A DNA stretch of 64,000 nucleotides. Origin: an uncultured beta proteobacterium (GTDB lineage: Bacteria; Pseudomonadota; Gammaproteobacteria; Burkholderiales; Burkholderiaceae_B). Below are positions 37,513-46,952 of this stretch, one piece after another; positions within the stretch are counted from its first letter, which is position 1, and each line of letters opens with the position of its first letter. The notes under the pieces were generated by a model. That model saw only the letters and a program-made list of their open reading frames with translations. It was not told the DNA's origin and searched no databases. The position numbers and the translations under genes are program-made. The stretch covers positions 16,440 to 80,439 of the forward strand of contig CAIUZV010000267.1 in assembly GCA_903903735.1 (NCBI GenBank), written 5' to 3'.

Positions 37513-38217
37513 ATGATCAAAAATCATCCGGTGCTTGCTCTGATTCCCGCCCGAGGCGGCTCAAAGGGCATTCCGCGCAAGAACTTGACCCCAATCGGGG
37601 GGCGTCCGCTTGTTGCATGGACGTTGAAGGCTGCGATCGGCTCGCAATGCATCGACCAGGTCTGGCTGTCTTCGGATGACGTCGAGATCCTCGAAGTCGG
37701 GCGAGTGCTTGGTGCCCACACGCTGCTGCGTCCGTGCGCATTCGCAAACGATACGGCCAGCGCCATGGTGGTGGTCGAACATTTCTTGGGTTCATTACCG
37801 GACGAAGTGGCTAAGCTCGACCCCTTCATTGTCTATTTGCAGCCAACGTCTCCCTTGCGTACAGCAGCGCACCTCGACGCTGCTTTCGCGCAAATGGAAG
37901 CTCAAGGCGCCCACACGTTGATTAGCGTGGTCGCGGTGGAAACCTCACCCTTCAAGACCTTCAAGGTTGGCCGTGACGGTCGACTCCAGTCCTTGTTCGA
38001 CGAGCAGCTTTCGAATGCCCGCCGCCAAGACCTGCCCAAGACCTTTACTCCCAATGGGGCGATCTACATCTTTCAACGCTCCGAATTTCTCGCACACCGA
38101 GGCTTTCCATCGAACGGCAGCCTCCCATTTATCATGACCGCCGAGGACAGCATCGACCTCGACTCGCCGGACGACCTCAATCGCTTGACGCATATTCTGG
38201 AGAACTCACGTGGCTGA
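37513..38217 (+). CDS. neuA: Acylneuraminate (nonulosonate) cytidylyltransferase
   Basis: LALIPARGGSKGIPRKNLTPIGGRPLVAWTLKAA. Confidence 0.9.
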   Translation: MIKNHPVLALIPARGGSKGIPRKNLTPIGGRPLVAWTLKAAIGSQCIDQVWLSSDDVEILEVGRVLGAHTLLRPCAFANDTASAMVVVEHFLGSLPDEVAKLDPFIVYLQPTSPLRTAAHLDAAFAQMEAQGAHTLISVVAVETSPFKTFKVGRDGRLQSLFDEQLSNARRQDLPKTFTPNGAIYIFQRSEFLAHRGFPSNGSLPFIMTAEDSIDLDSPDDLNRLTHILENSRG

Positions 38218-39253
38218 ATTTGAAATCGCCGGCCGTCGGATCGGACCGAATCTCCCACCCATCGTCATTGCCGAAATTGGCATCAATCACGAGGGTTCGC
38301 TCGATCTCGCCATTGAAATGGCAGATGCCGCGATCGATGCGGGCTGCGAAATCGTGAAGCATCAAACGCACATTGTTGAAGACGAAATGTCCAGCGAAGC
38401 CAAAGGGGTCATTCCCGGCAACGCGGATGTTTCGATCTACGAGATCATGGAGCGTTGTGCGCTCTCCGAAAGAGACGAATTCCGTCTGATGCAGCATGTT
38501 CAATCGCGTGGCGTCATCTTCATCAGTACACCGTTTTCGAGGGCTGCAGCCGAGCGACTGGCTAGATTCGATATCCCGGCATTCAAGATCGGATCGGGCG
38601 AGTGCAACAACTACCCCCTAGTCCGTTATGTCGCGCGCTTCGGCAAGCCGGTCATCATTAGTACTGGCATGAACTCCATCGAGTCTGTTCGCCCCTCGGT
38701 CGACATTCTTCGCAAGGCAGGCGTACCCTACGCACTGCTGCATTGCACGAACGTTTATCCGACGCCGCCCGAGCTTGTTCGGCTCGGTGCAATGCAGCAG
38801 TTGCAGAATGCTTTTCCTGATGCAGTAATTGGCCTATCTGACCACACGACCTCCAACTACACCTGTCTTGGAGCGGTGGCGCTGGGCGCCTCAATTCTCG
38901 AGCGTCACTTCACGGATCGAATGGACAGGCCCGGCCCGGACATCGTCTGCTCAATGGACCCACAGGCGCTAAGCGACCTGATCCAAGGATCAAAGATCAT
39001 TTTTTCCGCCCGGGGGGGAGAAAAGCGACCAATCGAGGCAGAGGCTCCAACCATCGCTTTTGCCTTCGCTTCGGTGGTTGCTACGGCTGACATTCAACCT
39101 GGAGAGATGTTGAATGAGGCTAACATTTGGGTCAAACGACCTGGAGGAGGAGATTTCGGTGTCCTTGACTACGATCAATTGCTTGGAAAAGTGGCCCAGA
39201 AATTAATTCGCAAGGGATTCCAGATTAAGGCAACCGACCTTGTGTGTAGTTGA
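38210..39253 (+). CDS. neuB: N-acetylneuraminate/legionaminate synthase family
   Basis: PIVIAEIGINHEGSLDLAIEMADAAIDAGCEIVKHQTH; AFKIGSGECNNYPLV; C-terminal SAF-like region. Confidence 0.92.
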   Translation: MAEFEIAGRRIGPNLPPIVIAEIGINHEGSLDLAIEMADAAIDAGCEIVKHQTHIVEDEMSSEAKGVIPGNADVSIYEIMERCALSERDEFRLMQHVQSRGVIFISTPFSRAAAERLARFDIPAFKIGSGECNNYPLVRYVARFGKPVIISTGMNSIESVRPSVDILRKAGVPYALLHCTNVYPTPPELVRLGAMQQLQNAFPDAVIGLSDHTTSNYTCLGAVALGASILERHFTDRMDRPGPDIVCSMDPQALSDLIQGSKIIFSARGGEKRPIEAEAPTIAFAFASVVATADIQPGEMLNEANIWVKRPGGGDFGVLDYDQLLGKVAQKLIRKGFQIKATDLVCS

Positions 39254-40095
39254 TGCTTAGAGAAATGAGTGTTGTCGTCACCGGTGCATCAGGTTTTTTG
39301 GGTAAGCGAGTCGTCGAAGCCCTTCGTATCCGATCCGTGAATGTCTATCCAGTCGCAAGAACACTAGAAGCAGGCATCTTTCATGTGGAGAATTACGATC
39401 AGGCGCCGTTAGCAGACGTACTAATCCATCTCGCGGAAGATCCGAATCGTGCGAGGGTGAACGCCGCCGGTACAGAGTACGAGAAAGAGGTGCTCAGAAC
39501 ACTGGCTGTATTGCTGAATAAAGGCTACAAGACTGTTGTATATGCATCGTCGGCATTGCTGTATGGGGATAGATGCGTCGCACGCCACGGTGTGAATGAT
39601 CCAGTTGAGGTGGTGGATACCTACACTAATGTCAAAAGGCAGGCGGAGCTTGCTGTCCTTCGGCATGAGCGTGGCGTGGTTGTGCGCTTGGCCAATCTTT
39701 ATGGCCCAGGTATGTCTGGAACGAATGTTGTAAGCAAGATCCTAGGGCAGTTGGATAGTGCATCGCCTATGCAAGTCTGGGATGACAGCCCCATTCGCGA
39801 TGTGCTTTGGGTAGAAGATGCCGCCGCAGGTATTGTTAACATTGCGCTCCATGCTGAAAAGTCAGGAATATTCAATCTAGGAAGCGGCGAAGGAACTTCT
39901 ATCGCAGCTTTAGCGCAATTGGCAATGAAATTGAGTGGGCAGGAAAGCAGGACGCTTGAAGTGACAAATCCGGGTAACGGCTCCTCGGTACTTGTACTGG
40001 ATATCGATCAAACCACGCGTATTTGGGGCTGGCAGCCCCGTGTAACCTTACACGAAGGTCTGAGTAAACTTATTGAAAATGGGTCGCATGTATGA
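39250..40095 (+). CDS. NAD-dependent epimerase/dehydratase (SDR)
   Basis: VVVTGASGFLGKRVVEAL; YASSALLYGD; DTYTNVKRQAE. Confidence 0.85.
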   Translation: MMLREMSVVVTGASGFLGKRVVEALRIRSVNVYPVARTLEAGIFHVENYDQAPLADVLIHLAEDPNRARVNAAGTEYEKEVLRTLAVLLNKGYKTVVYASSALLYGDRCVARHGVNDPVEVVDTYTNVKRQAELAVLRHERGVVVRLANLYGPGMSGTNVVSKILGQLDSASPMQVWDDSPIRDVLWVEDAAAGIVNIALHAEKSGIFNLGSGEGTSIAALAQLAMKLSGQESRTLEVTNPGNGSSVLVLDIDQTTRIWGWQPRVTLHEGLSKLIENGSHV

Positions 40096-41312
40096 AAAAG
40101 AGAATCATCGCCGTCTTTACTGGGAACAGGGCCGAGTATGGACTTCAATATCCAATTCTTAAGGCAATCGATAAACACCCGAATCTCGACTACCGCCTCC
40201 TCGTATCGGGCGCCCACCTGGACTCAAACTTTGGGCGCACCCTAGATGAGATTCGTGATGACGGCTTCCGTATCGAAGCCGAAATCAAGATTGAAATGGA
40301 TGCTGATTCATTAATCGCTACGGCTCAGGCAATTGGCTCCGGTGTACTCGAGATTAGCAAAGCTCTGGCGAAGATCAAGCCGGATCTAATGATTGTGTAT
40401 GCAGATCGTTTTGAGGGCTTGGCAGCGGTAATCGCGGCCAGCCAAACCAATGTGCCGACGGCGCATGTCGAGGGTGGCGACTTGACGGAGGGAGGAGCGC
40501 TTGATGACTCCGTGCGACACGCTATGACCAAACTCTCCCACCTGCACTTTACGACTAATGCCCAAGCAAGCAACCGCATCCTAGCCATGGGTGAGGAAGC
40601 CTGGCGCGTCCACACGGTCGGATTCCCCGCCATTGATCTGATCGCCGAGGGCCGCTTTGCATCTCAGACGGAAATCGTGGAAAAGCTGAGCGTCGATCTG
40701 TCACGACCCTTGGTGCTTTTCACCCAGCACTCAGTCACTACCGAGTTCGACCGCGCCAGCGAGCAGGTATTGCCGTCGCTTGCAGCTATCGAAGCGCTGG
40801 CGGACAAGGGGGTACAAGTCATTCTGACCTACCCTAACAACGATGCCGGCGGCAAAGCCATCATTGGTCAGTTGGAAGCGTTCAAGGAAAAGGCGGTTCC
40901 CGGCACGCAGGTGCATCGCTCGCTGGGCCGACACATTTATCACGGCGTCCTTGCGCTAGCTAGGAATCCGGGTATCCGAGTGACTTGCGTTGGCAACTCA
41001 TCATCGGGGCTCAAGGAAACACCAGCATTTGGCTGTCCGACGGTCAATATCGGCTCTCGTCAGGAAGGTCGTTTGCGCGGCGAGAACGTCGTCGATGCAG
41101 GGTATGACAGCGCAGCCATCCAGGCGGCCATAGAGAAGTGTCTATTTGACGAACCCTTCCGTGCACTTAGCCGCGCAGCGCCCAACCCCTACTACCTGGG
41201 GGACGCCGGCCCCAAGATCGCCAACGTGCTCGCCTCCGTCCCCCTCGACCAAAAGATGATCCGCAAGAAGATGACGCTGCGTGGCGAAGCGCAGGACGGA
41301 TGGTATCGATGA
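40092..41312 (+). CDS. neuC: UDP-GlcNAc 2-epimerase, hydrolysing (NeuC/LegG-like)
   Basis: IIAVFTGNRAEYGLQYPILKAIDKHPNLDYRLLVSGAHLDSNFGRTLDEI. Confidence 0.9.
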   Translation: MKKRIIAVFTGNRAEYGLQYPILKAIDKHPNLDYRLLVSGAHLDSNFGRTLDEIRDDGFRIEAEIKIEMDADSLIATAQAIGSGVLEISKALAKIKPDLMIVYADRFEGLAAVIAASQTNVPTAHVEGGDLTEGGALDDSVRHAMTKLSHLHFTTNAQASNRILAMGEEAWRVHTVGFPAIDLIAEGRFASQTEIVEKLSVDLSRPLVLFTQHSVTTEFDRASEQVLPSLAAIEALADKGVQVILTYPNNDAGGKAIIGQLEAFKEKAVPGTQVHRSLGRHIYHGVLALARNPGIRVTCVGNSSSGLKETPAFGCPTVNIGSRQEGRLRGENVVDAGYDSAAIQAAIEKCLFDEPFRALSRAAPNPYYLGDAGPKIANVLASVPLDQKMIRKKMTLRGEAQDGWYR

Positions 41313-42367
41313 CCGAAACGCCGTTGCAAATGGACGCACGGCTGGTCGATGCGGTCAATGCGATCGAGTCGACGCATCGACGCATCGCCGTTGTCGTCGA
41401 TCAGGATCAGTGCGTCATGGGTACGCTGACGGACGGCGACGTCCGGCGCTGCCTCCTGCGCGGAGGGACGCTCGAAACACCGGCGGCTGAGGCCATGAAC
41501 CGGAGGCCTATCACCTGTACGACGAGCAGCAGCGATGCGCATATTCTCGAGTTGATGAATCAGGGAAATATCGAAGCCCTGCCCTCGGTAGACGATGAGG
41601 GGCGCTTGGTCCGCCTCGTTCATATCACTGACATTTCGGATCCGCAGAGCCACTTCGATGGTCGCGCCGACTTTGCCTACGCAGTCATCATGGCCGGTGG
41701 CGAGGGCATGCGCCTGCGTCCCATTACGGAAACCATTCCTAAACCCATGGTGGATATCGGTGGGCTCCCGCTCATCGAACATCAAATCCGCCGCCTCATA
41801 CGTGCCGGCATCCGGCATGTATATATCTCGCTCAACTACCTTGGACATGTGATCGAATCTCACTTTGGAGACGGATCAGCTTTTGGCGTCAGAATTCGCT
41901 ATCTGCGTGAAGATAGGAAGCTAGGCACAGCTGGCGCACTCACACTGCTGCCAGAAAAACCAGAGGCCCCAATTGTCGTCATGAATGGCGACATTTTAAC
42001 AACGTGCGACTTCAATGGCTTGTTCGACTTTCATATTTCCCACGGTGCTGCGGTGACGGTAGGTGCCGTGGATTACCACGTCAACATTCCGTTCGGTGTC
42101 ATTCAGTCGGAAGGCCCGCGCGTAACCGGGCTGGCCGAGAAGCCGTCGCAGCGATTCCTCTGCAACGCCGGTATCTACGCAGTATCGCCAGAGGCCCTCG
42201 ACCTTCTGCCCGGTATGCAGTTCTGGAACATGACCGACATGATCGAGAGCTGTATTGCATCCTCGCGGCAAGTGGTGGTGTTCCCGGTTCACGAATACTG
42301 GAGCGACGTCGGCACTCCGGATGACCTAGAAAAGGCGCGTGCCTTTATCAGGGAGCGACCGCACTAG
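41300..42367 (+). CDS. CBS-domain nucleotidyltransferase (PtmE-like sugar-1-phosphate nucleotidyltransferase)
   Basis: CBS pair then YAVIMAGGEGMRLRPITETIPKPMVDIGGLPLIEHQIRRL. Confidence 0.85.
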   Translation: MVSMTETPLQMDARLVDAVNAIESTHRRIAVVVDQDQCVMGTLTDGDVRRCLLRGGTLETPAAEAMNRRPITCTTSSSDAHILELMNQGNIEALPSVDDEGRLVRLVHITDISDPQSHFDGRADFAYAVIMAGGEGMRLRPITETIPKPMVDIGGLPLIEHQIRRLIRAGIRHVYISLNYLGHVIESHFGDGSAFGVRIRYLREDRKLGTAGALTLLPEKPEAPIVVMNGDILTTCDFNGLFDFHISHGAAVTVGAVDYHVNIPFGVIQSEGPRVTGLAEKPSQRFLCNAGIYAVSPEALDLLPGMQFWNMTDMIESCIASSRQVVVFPVHEYWSDVGTPDDLEKARAFIRERPH

Positions 42368-42470
42368 CTCACCTTGAATAATCAGATCTGACTCGCAATT
42401 GGCGGCACTGGCTATCTCACTTTCTCATCTTCAAAGCTAGGCTTATCTAGAACTAATATAACGTAAAGAA

Positions 42471-43478
42471 ATGAACATCATCGAAAATATTTCTGGGAAA
42501 ACCGTAGCTGTTACTGGCGCTGACGGCTTCATCGGAAGTCACCTCTCCGAACTCTTAGTGCAATCAGGAGCTAGAGTCCGAGCACTGGTTTATTACAACA
42601 GCTGGAATGAATTGGGCTGGCTGGGCGATGCCCAACAGAGCCTCGTTGACCAGATGGAATTGGTCAACGGCGATATCCGGGATACCGAACTCATCCGCAA
42701 ATTCGTCAAGGGTTGCGACTATGTCTTCCACCTGTCCAGCCTGATCGCCATACCCTACAGCTACGAGGCACCGCGGTCGTATATCGACACCAACGTAATG
42801 GGCGCAATCAATGTGCTGCAGGCCTGTCGCGACAGCGACTCTCTTACACGCCTCGTGCACGTCTCGACCTCCGAGGTTTACGGCACGGCCCAGCAAGTTC
42901 CGATTTCTGAAAGCCATCCGCTGGTAGGGCAATCTCCGTATTCCGCCAGCAAGATCGCCGCGGACAAGATGGCGGAAAGCTTTTATCTGTCCTTCGGCCT
43001 GCCCGTCGTCACCGCCCGCCCTTTCAACACATTCGGGCCGCGCCAGACCGCTCGCGCGGTGATCCCGACAATTGCAAGCCAACTCGCTGCCGGCGCCAGC
43101 AAACTGACCTTGGGTGCGCTGCATCCGACGCGCGACTTTAACTACGCAACGGATACTGCCGCCGGCATGCTGGCATTAGGTTTATGCCCCGCGGCTGCAG
43201 GCAAGGTAGTAAATATCGGCTCAGGCGAAGAATGGTCGATCGGCGAGACCGCCAAGATCCTCTGCGAGCTGTCTGGCCGCGAGGTTGAAATCCAGACTGA
43301 CGACAATCGCATCCGTCCGGAAAATAGCGAAGTATTTAGATTGCTGGCAGACAATTGCCTTATCCACGAGCTAACGGGTTGGAAGAGTCGGGTGAGCTTT
43401 CGCGATGGGTTATCAAATACACTGGAATGGATTCAGCGAAACAAACACTTATTTAATCCCGAAAGGTATTCAAAATAA
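42471..43478 (+). CDS. NAD-dependent sugar 4,6-dehydratase (LegB-like)
   Basis: TVAVTGADGFIGSHLSELLVQSGARVRALVYYNSWNELGWL; STSEVYGTAQQVPISESHPLVGQSPYSASKIAADKMAES. Confidence 0.87.
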   Translation: MNIIENISGKTVAVTGADGFIGSHLSELLVQSGARVRALVYYNSWNELGWLGDAQQSLVDQMELVNGDIRDTELIRKFVKGCDYVFHLSSLIAIPYSYEAPRSYIDTNVMGAINVLQACRDSDSLTRLVHVSTSEVYGTAQQVPISESHPLVGQSPYSASKIAADKMAESFYLSFGLPVVTARPFNTFGPRQTARAVIPTIASQLAAGASKLTLGALHPTRDFNYATDTAAGMLALGLCPAAAGKVVNIGSGEEWSIGETAKILCELSGREVEIQTDDNRIRPENSEVFRLLADNCLIHELTGWKSRVSFRDGLSNTLEWIQRNKHLFNPERYSK

Positions 43479-43675
43479 GTGAAGGCTTTATGAAACTGTT
43501 TCGTAAGTGGCAAATGTTCAAAAATAAAAATTTACGGGCATTGCCACTGATTTGGCTTATTACTTGAAAATGCTCAATAAAAATCTGAAATCTACGAAAA
43601 GAAAAGTTTCAAGGTGTTTGGGTGAATTTCATTAAAAGTATGTCGACACTTGAAAAATCAAAATATTGAAAATCA

Positions 43676-45433
43676 ATGAATATATCAGCTGCCAGCAAAT
43701 TGCTGGGTGAAATTTACCGTCTAGTTGAAAGTGGCAAGCAGTCGTTACTCCAAGTGGTTGCAATGGGCGCAGTCTTGGCATCTATTGATTTGCTTGGTCT
43801 ATATTTGTTAGGAAAATTTGTCGCGATGACGGCAGCTTCCGAGTCTGCTCTGAGTTTGCAAGCCTTTGGTTGGTACCTACCGGTCTCATACGACAGAGCG
43901 GCAATTATTTTAGGCATTGTATACGTCGGCCGTGCTATTTTAGGTATTGGAGCTAATCATAAAATTAATCTTATAGCAGCAAATCTGGAGGCGGATCTTA
44001 AAGCAACTATTCTATTGCAATATCAAGTCATGCCATATGCTGAGAGGATGCGGCGTGGTATTGGTGAAATGTCAGAGGCCGTAAGTGTATGGACCGCCAG
44101 TTTTGTCAGGGCAGTTTTTTCCCCTTTGTCTCGCTTTATTTCTGAATCGATTATTTCCATAACCATCAGCGCGTATTTTTTATATTTATATCCCAAAGTG
44201 ATTTTGTTTTTTTGTGTCTTGGCAGTCGTGGCGGTTATATCTTACGATATGTTAGTGAAGCGCAAAGCCAACGCAAGTGCTTCAGCATATCGTCAAGCTT
44301 CGACGCAGTTGTCGGAGGAGATTCAAAATACGTTGTCGGGATATAAAGAAATTATTGGGTTTGGTTTGCCTCGATTTTTTTCTAATAAAATTCATTCTAG
44401 TGCGAGGAAAATGTGTGGATCACTAGCCAAGGCAATTACCTTTGCGCAAGCTCCTCGTCTGGTGATTGAGGCGTTCCTAGTGGTCTGCGCTGTAGTTGTT
44501 TTGTGGGGCATGACCTATGTTGGGCGAGATGTTCGCGCTGAATTACCGAATATTGCAATGATCGCTGTTGGAGTGATGAGAATTTCGTCTTGGTTCAGCC
44601 TTACGACAAGTATGCTTTCAAATATGAGGCTATATCGTCCAATAGTTTCATCGCTTGCGCTTGATTTGGGGGTTGGCGAGAACTCTTTCCTGGGACCCGC
44701 AGTTAAGCCGGCTAAGACAGTTGCATCGAGAGAAATGACTTATTTGTCGGCAGAAAATATTTCGTTTGCTTATGACGAAAATCGAAGAATATTCTCCGGA
44801 TTAGATTTCAAAATTGAAGCAGGTGATCGTGTGGCAATCGTTGGACCTTCCGGCGCAGGTAAGACGACACTATTAGACGTAATGATGGGGCTAATAAAGC
44901 CTACGACGGGTGGCGTTACGGTACATATCTCAGATGGCAGCTCGCAGGGAAATTTATTGGGAATTGGTAGTTATCTTTCACAGTCAACCTTTATTCTCAA
45001 TGATACCGTAAGGCGAAATGTGGCACTTGGCGTTCCAGATGAGGAGATTGATGACGAAAGAGTAAAGATGTCTCTTCGACGTGCAATGCTCCCAGAGTTC
45101 GCTGAAGAGATGGGCCTAGAACGAGTGCTTGGCAGCTCGGGGGCATTAATTTCCGGCGGGCAAAAACAGAGGGTTTCAATTGCTCGCGCTTTCTATTTCG
45201 GGCGAAGCGTTTTTTTATTTGATGAAGCTACAAGCGCATTGGACTTACAGACGGAGTTAGAGATTATCCGTGTGCTTTTTGACATGGGCCGGAATATCAC
45301 TCTGATTGTCGTGACGCACAACCAAGATCTTGTGGCGAAATTTAATAAAAAAATTGAAATTACCGCTGATTTTTCTGGAGTGGATACTTTGGCGTATCCG
45401 AACAAGGTCGGCCACTCATCTGGATTGCTGTAG
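43676..45433 (+). CDS. ABC transporter/lipid-linked oligosaccharide flippase (PglK-like fused TMD-NBD)
   Basis: TM N-terminus, GPSGAGKTTLLDVMMGLIKPTTG Walker A, LISGGQKQRVSIARAFYFGRSVFLFDEATSALD signature/Walker B. Confidence 0.9.
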   Translation: MNISAASKLLGEIYRLVESGKQSLLQVVAMGAVLASIDLLGLYLLGKFVAMTAASESALSLQAFGWYLPVSYDRAAIILGIVYVGRAILGIGANHKINLIAANLEADLKATILLQYQVMPYAERMRRGIGEMSEAVSVWTASFVRAVFSPLSRFISESIISITISAYFLYLYPKVILFFCVLAVVAVISYDMLVKRKANASASAYRQASTQLSEEIQNTLSGYKEIIGFGLPRFFSNKIHSSARKMCGSLAKAITFAQAPRLVIEAFLVVCAVVVLWGMTYVGRDVRAELPNIAMIAVGVMRISSWFSLTTSMLSNMRLYRPIVSSLALDLGVGENSFLGPAVKPAKTVASREMTYLSAENISFAYDENRRIFSGLDFKIEAGDRVAIVGPSGAGKTTLLDVMMGLIKPTTGGVTVHISDGSSQGNLLGIGSYLSQSTFILNDTVRRNVALGVPDEEIDDERVKMSLRRAMLPEFAEEMGLERVLGSSGALISGGQKQRVSIARAFYFGRSVFLFDEATSALDLQTELEIIRVLFDMGRNITLIVVTHNQDLVAKFNKKIEITADFSGVDTLAYPNKVGHSSGLL

Positions 45434-45434
45434 A

Positions 45435-46952
45435 GTGGGTGTTATTGTTTATATTCCAACTGGGCTCGCTTCACCAGAGCTCGAAATTTTGCTAGCAAAG
45501 GCGCAGTTTGCAATCAATGCAGGCGCAAGGACCACTGTTGTCACTTGTGCAGGGGGTGCGGGGTACGCTTGCTCATTGAATATCTATGGCTTGCGCTCGC
45601 TATGCAAGGTCTGCAAAAGCGTCACCAACCGGGGCGTGTCAAAGCTTCAAGGAGTTTACGAACACGTACAGACGCCTACGATAATTTCGGTGCCGCCAAG
45701 GATTCGCGCTCGCGCGGCCCTTCTGATGACGCGTCAGGCAATCAAAGCCCACAGTTTTGAAGATGTCGATGTTGGTCAAGCCGCGTACGCTAGTTACATC
45801 GGACTATCGCGAGACCAAGATCTAGAGGGCCGCTTGGCTGGTTTCTCGCTAAACCGGCTCTTAGCCTCATCGGAGCAGCTGCTTCCGTGGTTCCGAGAGC
45901 TGATACGGACCCGCCAAGCAAAGCGTGTTGTTCTGTATAACGGTCGGCACAACCAATATCGCCCCTTGCTAAGGGCTGCGCAGCATGAGGGCGTTGAAGT
46001 TGATGTCATGGAATTTTCAGGTAGGGATTGTCAATGCGTCTATACCTATAACAATAATTTGCCCCAGATGCTCGATGTGCTCTATGCCTGTATAGAAGTC
46101 ACTTGGAAAACATTTAGCGGCGATGTTGAGCAATGCTGCAGGGACTACTTTACCTTTAAGCGTACGGGCGTCGTTACGAACGGCGATCGGTCTTTCGTGC
46201 TTGGTCAAACCAAAGGGATGTTGCCGTCGGGATGGGATGCGACGAAGCACAACGTAGTCATTTTCAATAGCTCCGAGGACGAATTTGCCGCGCTAGGCGG
46301 GGAGTACGATGAGACGATCTACTGTAGCCAGACCGAAGCAATCACACGATTATGTCAATCGGTGAGTGATGACCCGGATCTCGTGATCTGGCTTCGTATT
46401 CATCCGAATCTTTCTGGAGTCCTCTGGAGCTTCGCGCGGCGACTACTTCATCTGGAAAAGTTGCATCAGAATGTTCGCGTCATTCCCGGTAACTCGCCGG
46501 TGAGTTCTTATGATCTCCTTGACGCCTGTGACACCGCGCTAACCTTTGGCTCGACAATGGGGGTCGAGGCAGCTTATTGGGGTAAGCCCTCAATACTGGT
46601 AGGCCGCTTCATTCACGAGCGGTTGGGATCGCTCTATACGCCTAAGACGCACGAAGAAGTGGTGAGATTGATCCGGCAGCGAAATCTACCACCGCTTCCT
46701 TTAACGGGAGCGCTAAAGTTCGCCTTATTCTGGAGCAAAGGGGGGGGGGGGATACCACACTTTGAGGGTAATCGAGACAAGGGTTTTACCTTCAATGAAT
46801 ACAAAGTTACCAAGACGAATATTGAGACGGCAATTTATAAAATTGCGAAGTTAATCGAAAAAACTGTTCTTGGTTATCTTCTAAATTACGGTTTGGGTAA
46901 GACGCGTAGCCAAATGCGCGCAAATGTGACGAATGCATTATCTGATCGCTGA
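45435..46952 (+). CDS. Surface carbohydrate biosynthesis protein (GT-B/capsule synthesis-like), paralog 1; GTG start preferred
   Basis: VIVYIPTGLASPELEILLAKAQF...; IWLRIHPNLSG...[36 protein letters not shown]. Confidence 0.75.
   Translation: MGVIVYIPTGLASPELEILLAKAQFAINAGARTTVVTCAGGAGYACSLNIYGLRSLCKVCKSVTNRGVSKLQGVYEHVQTPTIISVPPRIRARAALLMTRQAIKAHSFEDVDVGQAAYASYIGLSRDQDLEGRLAGFSLNRLLASSEQLLPWFRELIRTRQAKRVVLYNGRHNQYRPLLRAAQHEGVEVDVMEFSGRDCQCVYTYNNNLPQMLDVLYACIEVTWKTFSGDVEQCCRDYFTFKRTGVVTNGDRSFVLGQTKGMLPSGWDATKHNVVIFNSSEDEFAALGGEYDETIYCSQTEAITRLCQSVSDDPDLVIWLRIHPNLSGVLWSFARRLLHLEKLHQNVRVIPGNSPVSSYDLLDACDTALTFGSTMGVEAAYWGKPSILVGRFIHERLGSLYTPKTHEEVVRLIRQRNLPPLPLTGALKFALFWSKGGGGIPHFEGNRDKGFTFNEYKVTKTNIETAIYKIAKLIEKTVLGYLLNYGLGKTRSQMRANVTNALSDR
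46740..46751 (+). repeat. Poly-G tract (G12) within CDS
   Basis: caaa GGGGGGGGGGGG atacc, encoding Gly-Gly-Gly-Gly in frame. Confidence 0.95.

Noticed and set aside
39011-39018. Run of about 7 G in the neuB-like gene as a phase-variation tract
   Set aside because: Too short compared with the G12 tract to expect frequent slippage; encodes part of ARGGEKRP.
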